A stretch of 64,000 nt of DNA. It comes from Poriferisodalis sp965205175. Lineage in GTDB: Bacteria > Actinomycetota > Acidimicrobiia > Acidimicrobiales > Poriferisodalaceae. The stretch's first letter is position 1, and every line of letters starts with the position of its first letter. Of this stretch, positions 24,385-32,854 are shown in pieces. Where the stretch lies: assembly GCF_965205175.1 (NCBI RefSeq), contig NZ_OZ242038.1, positions 1,054,001 through 1,118,000 on the forward strand, given 5' to 3'. The position numbers and the translations under genes are program-made. Under the pieces are notes generated by a model, which saw only the letters and a list, made by a program, of their open reading frames with translations, did not search any database and was not told where the DNA came from.

Positions 24385-25617
24385 ATGAAATTCGGAATCT
24401 TCTACGAGCTCCAACTGCCCAGACCGTGGAACCACGACTCCGAGTACGTCTTGTTCCAGCAGGCGCTCGACCAGATCGAACTGGCAGACAAGCTCGGCTA
24501 CGACTACGCGTGGGAAGTCGAGCACCACTTCCTGGAGGAGTACAGCCACAGCTCGGCACCCGAGGTCTTCCTGGCCGCCGCCAGCCAGCGCACCAGCAAC
24601 ATCCGGCTCGGTCACGGCATCGTGCAGCTGCCCACCAACCACCCGGCCCGCGTCGCCGAGCGAGTCTCCACGCTCGACCTCGTGAGCGGGGGCCGGGTGG
24701 AGCTGGGCATCGGCGAAGGCTCCTCGGTCACCGAACTGCACCCGTTCGATCGCCGCTTCCGCGACAAGCGCGTGGTCTGGGAGGACGCCGTGCGCTGCCT
24801 CATGCCGATGTTCCAGCAGGTGAACCACAGCTACGACGGCGACGTCTTCACGTTCCCGGCCCGCAACGTCGTGCCCAAGCCGTACCAGAAACCGCACCCG
24901 CCGCTGTGGGTAGCGTGCAGCCAGCTCGACACCATCGTCATGGCAGCCCAGCGCGGCATGGGTGCCCTCGGCTTCTCGTTCGTGTCCGCCGACGCCGCCC
25001 GAGCGTGGGTCAACGCCTACTACAACAACTACCTCCACCACCTCGACCTGCTCTGCGACTACCAGACCAATCCGGCCGTGGCGGTGGTCAGCCCGTTCAT
25101 GTGCGCCGAGACCGACGAGCAGGCCCAGGCCAAAGCCGAAGGCTGGACGTTCTTCCAGTTCTCGCTGGTCTTCTACAACTCACACGGACCGGTAGAGCCG
25201 GGCTCGGTCAACCTGTGGGACGAGTACCAAGAGTGGCGGAAGTCTCCGAAAGGCCGCAAGGCCAGCAACAACGTCGGCCTCGTCGGCTCGCCTGACACCA
25301 TCCGCCGCAAGCTGGCGATGTACGAGGACGCCCACGTCGACCAGATCATCCTGCTGAACCAAGCCGGCAAGAACACCCATGCCGACATCTGCTCCAGCCT
25401 TGAGCTGTTCGCCGTCGAGGTCATGGGCGAGTTCCACGAGCGCGACGCACAGCACCAGGACTGGAAGTCAGCAGTGCTCGCCGGCGACATCGCGCTCGAC
25501 GACATCGACACCGACCTCTACCAAGTCATCACGAACCAAACGCCGGTTGCCAAGCGCGAGACGATCGAGCGCAAGCAGCGCGAGGCCCGAGCCCGCCAAG
25601 CCGTCGGACTCAGCTGA
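24385..25617 (+). CDS. LLM-class (luciferase-like) flavin-dependent oxidoreductase
   Basis: A 410-residue bacterial-luciferase-like protein that would use FMNH2 or reduced F420. The start MKFGIFYELQLPRPW is typical, followed by WEVEHHFLEEYSHSSAPEVF, NIRLGHGIVQLPTNHPARVA and SGGRVELGIGEGS, all standard family segments, and later VGSPDTIRRKLAMYEDA. It is longer than the ~340-residue core by a charged C-terminal tail. Located between a split-barrel flavoprotein and a haloalkane dehalogenase, it fits a xenobiotic or natural-product oxidation role. The specific reaction is unknown. Confidence 0.9.
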   Translation: MKFGIFYELQLPRPWNHDSEYVLFQQALDQIELADKLGYDYAWEVEHHFLEEYSHSSAPEVFLAAASQRTSNIRLGHGIVQLPTNHPARVAERVSTLDLVSGGRVELGIGEGSSVTELHPFDRRFRDKRVVWEDAVRCLMPMFQQVNHSYDGDVFTFPARNVVPKPYQKPHPPLWVACSQLDTIVMAAQRGMGALGFSFVSADAARAWVNAYYNNYLHHLDLLCDYQTNPAVAVVSPFMCAETDEQAQAKAEGWTFFQFSLVFYNSHGPVEPGSVNLWDEYQEWRKSPKGRKASNNVGLVGSPDTIRRKLAMYEDAHVDQIILLNQAGKNTHADICSSLELFAVEVMGEFHERDAQHQDWKSAVLAGDIALDDIDTDLYQVITNQTPVAKRETIERKQREARARQAVGLS

Positions 25618-25641
25618 AGGGGCCAAAAGGGGGCTGCCGCG

Positions 25642-26520
25642 TCAGCGGTTCGCCAGCCAGTCGGCGATGGCCTGGCCGATCTCGTCGGGGCTGTCCTCCT
25701 GGCAGAAGTGGTTGCCCTGGACCGTGACTTCGGTCTGATTCGGCCACGTGCGGCAGAACTCCAGCTGCGGGCCGTTCAAGATCGCCCCCGGCTCGGCGTT
25801 GATCAGCAGCTTGGGCACCTCCGAGCCGGACAGCCATGCGCCGTAGTCGGTCACGATCTGGGTGACGTCGGCCGGCTCGCCCTCGATGGGGATCTCGCGT
25901 GGCCAGCTCAGCGTGGGCCGCCGGTGCTCCGGCTCGACGAACGGCCGCCGGTACTCGTTCATCTCCTCATCGCTCAGCTTGCGCAGAATCGAGCCCGGCA
26001 GCACTGCCTCCACGAACAGGTTCTTGGTGATCACCATCTCCTCACCGGCAGGCGAGCGGAAGCCCTTGAAGATGCCGGCAGCTGCCTCGGGCCACTCCTC
26101 CCACGTCATCGGCCTCACGATGGCCTCCATGTAGGCCAAGCCAGCCACCCGGCCGCGGTGCCGGTTGGCCCAGTCGAAGCCGAGCGCCGAACCCCAGTCG
26201 TGAATCACGAACGTGACGCTGTCGCCCAAGTCGAGCTGGTTCAGCAGGCCGTCGAGGTACTCGCGGTGCTCCACGAACCGGTACGACCCCGGCCCGGTGT
26301 CGTCCAGCTTGTCGGAGTCGCCCTGGCCGATCAGGTCCGGCACGACGACCCGGGCATGGGGCCGCACGTGAGGCACGATGTTGCGCCACAGGTACGACGA
26401 GGTCGGGTTGCCGTGCAGGAACACGACGGGATCGCCTGAGCCGGAATCGTGGTACGCCATCTGCTTGCCGTTGACGGTGGCGTAGGACTTCGACAGGGGT
26501 TCGGCCGAATAGGTCGTCAT
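25642..26520 (-). CDS. dhaA: Haloalkane dehalogenase
   Basis: Alpha/beta-hydrolase of 292 residues that hydrolyses carbon-halogen bonds. Diagnostic features: HGNPTSSYLWRN carries the halide-binding Asn, VIHDWGSALGFDWA has the nucleophile Asp and halide-binding Trp, the catalytic Glu is in YMEAIVRPMTW, and the catalytic His is in GNHFCQEDSPDEI. The Glu position and sequence point to the HLD-II (DhaA/LinB) group. I start at ATG 26520 because AAAGGGCACC lies a few bases upstream; an ATG at 26547 adds nine residues. It is convergent with the LLM gene (24-bp gap). Confidence 0.92.
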   Translation of the reverse strand: MTTYSAEPLSKSYATVNGKQMAYHDSGSGDPVVFLHGNPTSSYLWRNIVPHVRPHARVVVPDLIGQGDSDKLDDTGPGSYRFVEHREYLDGLLNQLDLGDSVTFVIHDWGSALGFDWANRHRGRVAGLAYMEAIVRPMTWEEWPEAAAGIFKGFRSPAGEEMVITKNLFVEAVLPGSILRKLSDEEMNEYRRPFVEPEHRRPTLSWPREIPIEGEPADVTQIVTDYGAWLSGSEVPKLLINAEPGAILNGPQLEFCRTWPNQTEVTVQGNHFCQEDSPDEIGQAIADWLANR

Positions 26521-26595
26521 GGGGTGCCCTTTCGTTCGCTGAATCATGCCCCGAGCACGCCTAACGGCGCGCGCTGTGCTTGTCGGTTCGCGCGC

Positions 26596-27453
26596 CTAGC
26601 GGCGCACGAACAGCAACTGGAACTCCATGATGCCGTGATCTTCGGCGGACAGAACAATCGGCACCTGCGGAACGGTCACGTCGAAGTCTGCGAACCGAAC
26701 CTCCACCGAGCCGACCACCGCAATCACCTCGCCCACCAGCTGCGCCTCGATGTCCGCCGCCACGGGCTGAGTGATGCCGTTCACCGTCAGGTCGCCCGGC
26801 GCTGAGAGCGTGATCAGCGCGCCCCCGCCAGCGGCACCGTCGATGTCCAGCGCCTCTGTGAGGGTGAACGTGGCTGTCGGATGCCGCGAGGTGCCCAGTG
26901 CTCGTTGCACAGCGCCGTCGCGACGGGTGTCGTCGGTTCGCAGCGTGGTGAGATCCACCTCGACCTCCACCGGGGTCACGGTCTCGTCCACGATCTCCAT
27001 CGAGCCGCCCACGTCGCCCGTGCGCCCCACAGCGGTGAATGCGCCGATGCCGGCCAACTCCTCCCGGACACGGAAGCCGGCGAACGAGCCGCTGGCGTCT
27101 TCGAGCGTGAACGATCCGGTCTGCGCATCGACGCTCCAGACGCCGTCGAGGTTGTCGAGGTCGTCGACGGCGGTGGGGCCATCATCGTCGGAGTCCGTCA
27201 GTTGGCCAGCCTGGTCAGCCGAGGTCTGGTCGGCCGAAGTGTGATCGGCCTGGTCAGCCGAGATCGAAACCGCGGCGCCGGCTTCGTCTTGCGTCTGCTG
27301 GTCTTGCGCCTGCCGTGCGTCGGCGACCGCATCTTGCAGGCTGACCTCTTCGGGCGCCGAGCCGAGCATTCTCCAGATGCCCACCGCCGTCGCGGCCGCA
27401 ATAATCGCCAGCAGCACGGCAACCGTCAAGAGCTTTCGCCGCCGTGGGCTCAC
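26596..27453 (-). CDS. Membrane-anchored YceI-family protein
   Basis: A 285-residue protein with an N-terminal membrane anchor (RRRKLLTVAVLLAIIAAATAV), a Ser/Ala/Asp/Gln linker containing 15-nt repeats, and a YceI lipocalin-like barrel: LDGVWSVDAQTGSF, EVEVDLTTLRTDD, HPTATFTLTEAL, GDLTVNGITQPV. YceI proteins bind polyisoprenoids or amphiphiles. GTG start at 27453 is nearly adjacent to the divergent guaB/guaC-like gene. The frame continues upstream but only as antisense to that gene. Confidence 0.85.
   Translation of the reverse strand: MSPRRRKLLTVAVLLAIIAAATAVGIWRMLGSAPEEVSLQDAVADARQAQDQQTQDEAGAAVSISADQADHTSADQTSADQAGQLTDSDDDGPTAVDDLDNLDGVWSVDAQTGSFTLEDASGSFAGFRVREELAGIGAFTAVGRTGDVGGSMEIVDETVTPVEVEVDLTTLRTDDTRRDGAVQRALGTSRHPTATFTLTEALDIDGAAGGGALITLSAPGDLTVNGITQPVAADIEAQLVGEVIAVVGSVEVRFADFDVTVPQVPIVLSAEDHGIMEFQLLFVRR
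27209..27262 (-). repeat. 15-nt in-frame repeat, 3 units
   Basis: Units at 27209-27223, 27224-27238 and 27248-27262 (9-nt gap before the last) encode SADQA/SADQT in the linker between the anchor and barrel of the YceI-like protein. Confidence 0.7.
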
Positions 27454-27481
27454 AATGTTCGAAGGTATCTTGGAGGCGCTG

Positions 27482-28570
27482 ATGAAGCTGCGCGACCTGA
27501 GCACCGGGCTGACCTTCGACGACGTGCTGATCGTGCCGCAGCGCTCCACGATCCGCAGCCGCGGCGACGTCTCGGTGCGCACCCGTCTGTCGCGCAACAT
27601 CACGCTGGAGCTGCCGGTCGTCGCCGCCAACATGGACACGGTCTGCGAGCAGGAGATGGCGATCGCCATGGGGCGCCTCGGCGGCGCAGGCATCGTCCAC
27701 CGCTTCATGCCGATCGAAGCGCAGGCAGATCAGATCTCACACATTGCCCACGTCGACTTCGCCGACGACGGCTCGGTGATTGCGGGTGCGGCAGTGGGAA
27801 CCGACCACGACATGGAGGACCGGGCCGAAGCGCTGTGGCGTGCCGGCGCCCGAGTGCTGGTGCTCGACATCGCTCACGGCCACGCCGATCATGCCATCGA
27901 CGGGCTGCGCCGTCTGAAGGATCGCTTTGCGGACATCGATGTGATCGCGGGCAACGTGGCTACCGCCCACGGAGCAGTCGACCTGGCCGAAGCGGGTGCC
28001 GACGCGATCAAGGTGGGTGTCGGGCCGGGCGGCGCGTGTACCACCCGACTCGTGGCCGGAGTCGGCGTGCCGCAGCTGGCAGCCATCGACAACGTGGTCA
28101 GCGGACTGGCCGAGGCCGGACACGACGTGCCGGTCATCGCTGACGGGGGCATCAGGACGTCGGGCGACATCGCCAAGGCTCTGGCGTTGGGCGCAGCGTC
28201 GGTGATGATCGGCAGCATGCTGGCCGGCACCAAGGAGAGTCCCGGTGAGGTGGAGCAAGGTCCGCACGGCCTGCGCAAGCGCATCCGGGGCATGGCCAGC
28301 TTCGAAGCCATCGAGGCGCGGGCGCAGCGTCACGGCGCCGTGGTCGACGACGAGTACCTCGAGCAGCGGGCCCCCGAGGGCGTGGAGGGCACCGTGCCCT
28401 ATCGGGGAGAGGCAGGCAAGCTGATTGGCGAGCTCATGGCCGGCTTGCGCAGCGCCATGAGTTACACAAATGCACGCAATCTCGCCGAATTCGCTGAGCA
28501 CGCCGAGTTCGTCGCCGTGACGCCGCTGGGGTTGGCGGAGAACACGCCGCACGCCACCCTGTCGCATTGA
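27482..28570 (+). CDS. IMP dehydrogenase / GMP reductase family protein lacking CBS domains
   Basis: TIM-barrel purine nucleotide oxidoreductase of 362 residues. The start at ATG 27482 has a GGAGG five bases upstream and gives MKLRDLSTGLTFDDVLIVP. The catalytic loop is VGVGPGGACTTRLVAGVGVP (Cys present; Gly-Ala replaces the usual Ser-Ile/Val), and the phosphate site is VIADGGIRTSGDIAKALALG. IMPDH is usually ~490-500 residues with two CBS domains between barrel strands; these are absent, so the length is that of GMP reductase. Without biochemical evidence I cannot choose between IMP oxidation and GMP reduction. Confidence 0.88.
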   Translation: MKLRDLSTGLTFDDVLIVPQRSTIRSRGDVSVRTRLSRNITLELPVVAANMDTVCEQEMAIAMGRLGGAGIVHRFMPIEAQADQISHIAHVDFADDGSVIAGAAVGTDHDMEDRAEALWRAGARVLVLDIAHGHADHAIDGLRRLKDRFADIDVIAGNVATAHGAVDLAEAGADAIKVGVGPGGACTTRLVAGVGVPQLAAIDNVVSGLAEAGHDVPVIADGGIRTSGDIAKALALGAASVMIGSMLAGTKESPGEVEQGPHGLRKRIRGMASFEAIEARAQRHGAVVDDEYLEQRAPEGVEGTVPYRGEAGKLIGELMAGLRSAMSYTNARNLAEFAEHAEFVAVTPLGLAENTPHATLSH

Positions 28571-28685
28571 CTGCCGCCCGCATCAGCTACCGCTCGCGTC
28601 AACAGCCGCGTGCAATGACTGCTGCTTGCTGCAAGCGCCCGTCGAGGACAACCCGTCAAGGACCATCGAGTCGAGGAGGAGCGAC

Positions 28686-29054
28686 ATGGCAAGCGAACCT
28701 TCGTCCGAGCTGATCGCGCTCGACGACCCCTACCCGGAGCGGGACTACGAGGTTCGCTGTACGACGCCCGAGCTGACCTGCGTCTGCCCCGTGACGCGAC
28801 AGCCGGACTTCGCCACGGTCGAGATCGCCTACCTGCCGAACCGCCACATCGTGGAACTGAAGTCGCTCAAGCTCTACCTGTGGAACTTCCGAGACGAGCC
28901 GGTGCATCACGAGGCCGTCACCAATCGCATTCTCGACGATCTGGTCGCCGCTATCGCACCGAAGCAGGCCATGGTGCAAACACGCTGGCTGGTCCGGGGC
29001 GGCATCACCACGACGGTGACGGCCCGCCACCCCGCGCAGGCATCGCTCGACTGA
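28686..29054 (+). CDS. queF: NADPH-dependent 7-cyano-7-deazaguanine reductase
   Basis: QueF reduces preQ0 to preQ1 in queuosine tRNA modification. The 122-residue size marks the short type I form. The active-site segment CVCPVTRQPDFATVEIAY holds the nucleophilic Cys and Asp, and VELKSLKLYLWNFR is the family's E-x-K-S-x-K-x-Y motif. The start at 28686 is preceded by GAGGAGG. The other queuosine genes are not in the window. It follows the IMPDH/GMPR-like gene by 115 bp and may be cotranscribed; both handle purines. Confidence 0.93.
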   Translation: MASEPSSELIALDDPYPERDYEVRCTTPELTCVCPVTRQPDFATVEIAYLPNRHIVELKSLKLYLWNFRDEPVHHEAVTNRILDDLVAAIAPKQAMVQTRWLVRGGITTTVTARHPAQASLD

Positions 29055-29126
29055 CCAGGGTCGGCTGTGGCCGGAAGCGGCTGAGCCGCAGGAGACCCCG
29101 GCGACCGGTTCAATACACTTGAGCGA

Positions 29127-31199
29127 ATGCCATGGTTGGCGACCGCCGACAGGCGTGTTCTGCGTGAGCTGCTCATCCGAGGCGGCATGGCCGAGACCGG
29201 CGACCTCGGCGCTGCCGTCGCGCTGGACAGCCAAGCGGTGCAGATGTCGCTGGGCACGCTGCAGCGATCCGGCATCGTGACCCAAGCAGCTCCGGTGCCG
29301 GGGCTGCGCGGCAGCCGCTGGTCGCTCACGCCGCACGGCCACGAAGTCGGGCCGTCGCTGATCGGCAACGACCTCGACGCCGCCGCCGAAGCCTCCGTGG
29401 CGTCAAGCTCAACCGGTCTGACTGAAGACCCCGTGGCGTGGAACTCGACAGGTCCGCCGGAAGCTCACGCGGCCTCACGCTCGACAGCTTCGCCGGCAGA
29501 TCCGGCGCAGGGCTGGGGCTTCCCGTGGAGGTCGCCGAAAACCGAGACGCCGCTCTATGCCGACGGCCTGAGCCGACGGGCTCGGCGGGTGGCCGAACGC
29601 GCCGTGTTGGGCATTGCGGGGCCGCCGCCGAAACAGCATCGCCGCGGCCGAGCCGTGTTGGCGACCCTGCTCGCAGCAGCCACCATCGGTGTGGGCGTTG
29701 TGGCGCTGAGTGCGCTGCGGGTCACGAACATCACGGTCTCGGGCATCGGTGACGGCGCAATGCTGCAGCCCGCTCAACTGTCCGAAGCCGTCTTGGAGTT
29801 CACCGTGGACGGCGGCGACGCCGCGTCCGCGCAGATGCTGCTCGACGGCAGTCCGGTGAGCGGCGTGCAGCGCTACGACAACCAGATCGTGTGGCCGGTG
29901 CCTGAGCTCACCGAAGGCACCCACACCGTCACGCTGGACGTCGAGCGACGCTTCTTCGGCACGGCGACCGCCGCAGTGACCTTCACCGTCGACGGGACGC
30001 CGCCGACCGTGGAGCTGCCCCGGGTCTTCGACCCGGTGACGCTGGGGGCGCCGGTGGTGCTGGCTGGCGCCGTGGAGCCCGGCGTTTCGCTGCAGATTGC
30101 CGACCAGCGGCTCGACACCACGACGGGTTCGTTCAGCCTGACGCTGCCGGTACCGCCCAGCGGTCCGGTGCCAGTCGTCGCGACCGACGCCGCCGGCAAC
30201 AGCACCACGTTCGACGTCATCGTGCCCATCGGCTACCCGCACACCACAGGCGTCCACGTCACTGCTGCAGCATGGGACCACGACGGGCTGCGCTCGTCGG
30301 TGCTGGAGCTCATCGAGCAGGGTCGCATCAATGCCGTCCAACTCGATCTCAAGGACGAGGACGGCCGCATCGGCCACCGCAGCGACGTCCCGTTGGCTCG
30401 CCGGATCGGCGCGTCGCGGGAGCTGTACGAGCTGCGGGACGCCATCGACGAGCTGCACGAGCTGGGCGTGCGGGTCATCGGGCGGATCGTCGCGTTCCGC
30501 GACCCGACGCTGGCCCGCTACGCCGCCGCGAACGGCGAGATGGACTGGGTGCTCCAGGACCCGAACGGACGGCCGCTGTCCAAGTACGGCGGCTTCGCCA
30601 ACTTCAACCATCCCGTCGTGCGGCAGTACAACCTCGACCTCGCGGCGGAGGCGGCCGCCGCCGGCATCGACGACATCTTGTGGGACTACATGCGTCGCCC
30701 CGAAGGCAACCTCGGCGACTTGCGGATTCCCGGCTGGGACGGGGGCGACCCGTCGCCGGTCATCGTGAGCTTTCTTGCCGAAGCCGGTTCTCTGCTGCGC
30801 GAGGCGCAGGTGTTCCACGGCGTCTCGGTATTCGGCATCGCGGCAGACCGCGGCGAGTGGGTGGCCCAGGACATCGGTGCCATGTCCGATCACGTGGACT
30901 ACGTGGCGCCGATGGTGTATCCGTCGCACTGGGGACGCGGCGAGTACGGCGTAGTCCACCCGGAGGCCCAGCCCTACGACATCACCAAGGCCTCGCTGGC
31001 CGAGTTCCAGCGTGTGCTCGCCGGCACCAACACCGCGGTGGTGCCGTGGCTGCAGGACTTCACGATGCGAGTGTCCTACGGCCCCGCCGAGGTGCGCGCC
31101 CAGATCGACGCTGCCGCCGACCTCGGCATCACCGACTGGCTGCTGTGGGACCCCCAAGTCACCTACACCACCGACGGCATCCCCGTCTCCTACCGCTGA
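29127..31199 (+). CDS. Winged-helix / transmembrane / putative glycoside hydrolase (DUF4015) fusion
   Basis: A 690-residue protein with unusual architecture. Residues 1-75 look like a winged helix (RRVLRELLIRGG, SLGTLQRSGIVTQ, SRWSLTPHG). A Ser/Ala/Pro linker runs to ~165. A membrane helix sits at ~172-195 (AVLATLLAAATIGVGVVAL). Two Ig-like or bacterial beta domains follow (~200-370, e.g. FTVDGTPPTVEL and VVATDAAGNSTTF). From ~375 comes a TIM-barrel DUF4015-type putative glycosidase (GVHVTAAAWDHDG, INAVQLDLKDEDGRIG, DDILWDYMRRPEG, VDYVAPMVYPSHWG, WLQDF, ITDWLLWDP). The N terminus would be cytoplasmic and the barrel extracellular. Confidence 0.82.
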   Translation: MPWLATADRRVLRELLIRGGMAETGDLGAAVALDSQAVQMSLGTLQRSGIVTQAAPVPGLRGSRWSLTPHGHEVGPSLIGNDLDAAAEASVASSSTGLTEDPVAWNSTGPPEAHAASRSTASPADPAQGWGFPWRSPKTETPLYADGLSRRARRVAERAVLGIAGPPPKQHRRGRAVLATLLAAATIGVGVVALSALRVTNITVSGIGDGAMLQPAQLSEAVLEFTVDGGDAASAQMLLDGSPVSGVQRYDNQIVWPVPELTEGTHTVTLDVERRFFGTATAAVTFTVDGTPPTVELPRVFDPVTLGAPVVLAGAVEPGVSLQIADQRLDTTTGSFSLTLPVPPSGPVPVVATDAAGNSTTFDVIVPIGYPHTTGVHVTAAAWDHDGLRSSVLELIEQGRINAVQLDLKDEDGRIGHRSDVPLARRIGASRELYELRDAIDELHELGVRVIGRIVAFRDPTLARYAAANGEMDWVLQDPNGRPLSKYGGFANFNHPVVRQYNLDLAAEAAAAGIDDILWDYMRRPEGNLGDLRIPGWDGGDPSPVIVSFLAEAGSLLREAQVFHGVSVFGIAADRGEWVAQDIGAMSDHVDYVAPMVYPSHWGRGEYGVVHPEAQPYDITKASLAEFQRVLAGTNTAVVPWLQDFTMRVSYGPAEVRAQIDAAADLGITDWLLWDPQVTYTTDGIPVSYR

Positions 31200-31377
31200 C
31201 GGCCGGTTCGCCTCCGGCTGCGCGGTCAAGTGCCTGTGCTTGTCCGCTCGCGCCGGTCGGTGTTCCTTTCTGGGGTGACGTTTCTGGTGGCGGATGGTGT
31301 GGTAGTGATGGTGGCAGCGAAGGCTCGTGGCGGGTCGTCTCGCCTGAGTCTGGTGTCGGCTCGGAGGGAGATGGGTC

Positions 31378-32820
31378 ATGGGATGTCATCGGCAGCGGCG
31401 CACTGGTGGCCGTGCTGGCGAGGTGCGGGGGAAGCCTCGGGCCGGCCCAAGGCTCGGGGCCGCGGTGCTTGCGCTTGTCGTGTCGCTCGGCGCGGTTGTG
31501 CCTGCCAGCGCGCAAGCCGGCGGCACCGCCGCGGACGCGGCGGTCCATCCGGTGGTGGCTGCGTACGCGTCGGATTATTCGGTCACCCATGCCGAAGCGC
31601 AGCGGCGTCTTGAGCGCATACCTGAGCTGCAGCGGGTCACCGAAGGGCTGCGAGCCGCTGAGAGCGCTCGTCTTGCGGGGTGGGGCATCGATCATCGGGG
31701 GCCGTTTGGTGCGTGGGTGTGGCTCACCGGCGGCGAGCCGGCTGGCGCGGCTGCGGTCGCCGCGGCCGCTGAGCACGACGATGTGGAGATCCGTTTCGGT
31801 GCCGCGGTGACGTTCGCGGCGCTCGCTGCTGCGCAGGACAGGTTCGGCTTCGGCGAGAGCGTGGGCGCGGTCGCCGGCACCGGCGCTGCGGGGGGCTCGT
31901 CGGTGAGTCTGCCCGATCTGGTTGCTCATACGGGGGTGGACTTGCGGGCCAACGCACTCGAGATCGGCATCGACCGCTCGAGGGTGCGGCCTCAAGATGT
32001 TCCCGGCGGCCTGGAAGCGTCCGGGCCGGTCGGGCCGACCGGCAACACCGGCGAGAACGACCAGAACCAAGTGGCATTGTCCGCAATCGACAGACTCCTA
32101 GCACCCCACATCTCCGTACCGTACAAGGTCACATTGGCTGAGCTGCCTGCACCGCAAGCGGCGCTCGAAGGTGGACGGTTGACCAGCCATCCTGTGACTA
32201 TCGACGGCGAGAGACGTACTAGAAGTTGCACTTCCGGTTTTGGCGCATACCATGGCCGCAGCAGGACTTACGGCATCATCACCGCCGGGCATTGTCTCGG
32301 TACTACGATGACCAGCCAAGGTGTCACGCTGACACGTCGAGTGTATCAGCGAAATGCCGGAATGGACGCCGCATTCTATTCTCTTCCTCGTAGTGGGGGC
32401 CATACGGCCACCAATAGATTCGTATGCACAAACAATTTTGCTACACAAGATACCTGTAGCGTTCGCAGTATCGGACCACTGCGTCTTGGGATGATTGACG
32501 ATTACGTATGTCATTCCGGCAATATGTCAGGTATCAGCTGCGGACAGATCGACAATGTCAAGTTCCGTCCACACATTCCAGAAGGCGGGTGCGATGGCAA
32601 TAATCGAGCGTGTCAGCCCGTATTCGTGCGCGCCTCTGGACGCCTTATGAAAGGATGCAAAGGCGATAGCGGCGGACCAGTATACAGTTACAGCGCAGCC
32701 TACGGTATCTATATGGGTAATCGTGCGAAGAACGGGTGCAGCGTCCTCAGTACTTGGGTCTTCTTCAGCCCGATCAGACAAGTCGAATATCAGCTCAATG
32801 TTTCGGTGTTGACTAGATAG
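31378..32820 (+). CDS. Secreted S1-family serine protease with N-terminal repeat domain
   Basis: A 480-residue protein with an Arg-rich start, signal peptide (LGAAVLALVVSLGAVVPASA), a helical N-terminal domain (~55-160) and a chymotrypsin-fold protease (~250-480). The triad is intact: ITAGHC (His), NAGMDAAFY (Asp), CKGDSGGPVYS (Ser). Several cysteines in the catalytic part suggest disulfides. The N-terminal domain has the same sequence pattern as the C-terminal domain of the next gene and may be a propeptide or targeting module, as in streptogrisin-type proteases. From ~32200 the DNA is visibly less GC-rich than the first half. Substrate unknown. Confidence 0.85.
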   Translation: MGCHRQRRTGGRAGEVRGKPRAGPRLGAAVLALVVSLGAVVPASAQAGGTAADAAVHPVVAAYASDYSVTHAEAQRRLERIPELQRVTEGLRAAESARLAGWGIDHRGPFGAWVWLTGGEPAGAAAVAAAAEHDDVEIRFGAAVTFAALAAAQDRFGFGESVGAVAGTGAAGGSSVSLPDLVAHTGVDLRANALEIGIDRSRVRPQDVPGGLEASGPVGPTGNTGENDQNQVALSAIDRLLAPHISVPYKVTLAELPAPQAALEGGRLTSHPVTIDGERRTRSCTSGFGAYHGRSRTYGIITAGHCLGTTMTSQGVTLTRRVYQRNAGMDAAFYSLPRSGGHTATNRFVCTNNFATQDTCSVRSIGPLRLGMIDDYVCHSGNMSGISCGQIDNVKFRPHIPEGGCDGNNRACQPVFVRASGRLMKGCKGDSGGPVYSYSAAYGIYMGNRAKNGCSVLSTWVFFSPIRQVEYQLNVSVLTR

Positions 32821-32854
32821 CCGCAAACCGACAGCTGGTCGAGAGGCTGTTGCG

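Noticed and set aside
28571..28685. preQ1 riboswitch before queF
   Set aside because: No convincing pseudoknot hairpin with A-rich tail can be drawn in the 115-bp gap; only a strong ribosome binding site is evident.
29475..31379. 634-residue open frame on the minus strand
   Set aside because: Antisense to the winged-helix/glycosidase gene; no recognisable domain.
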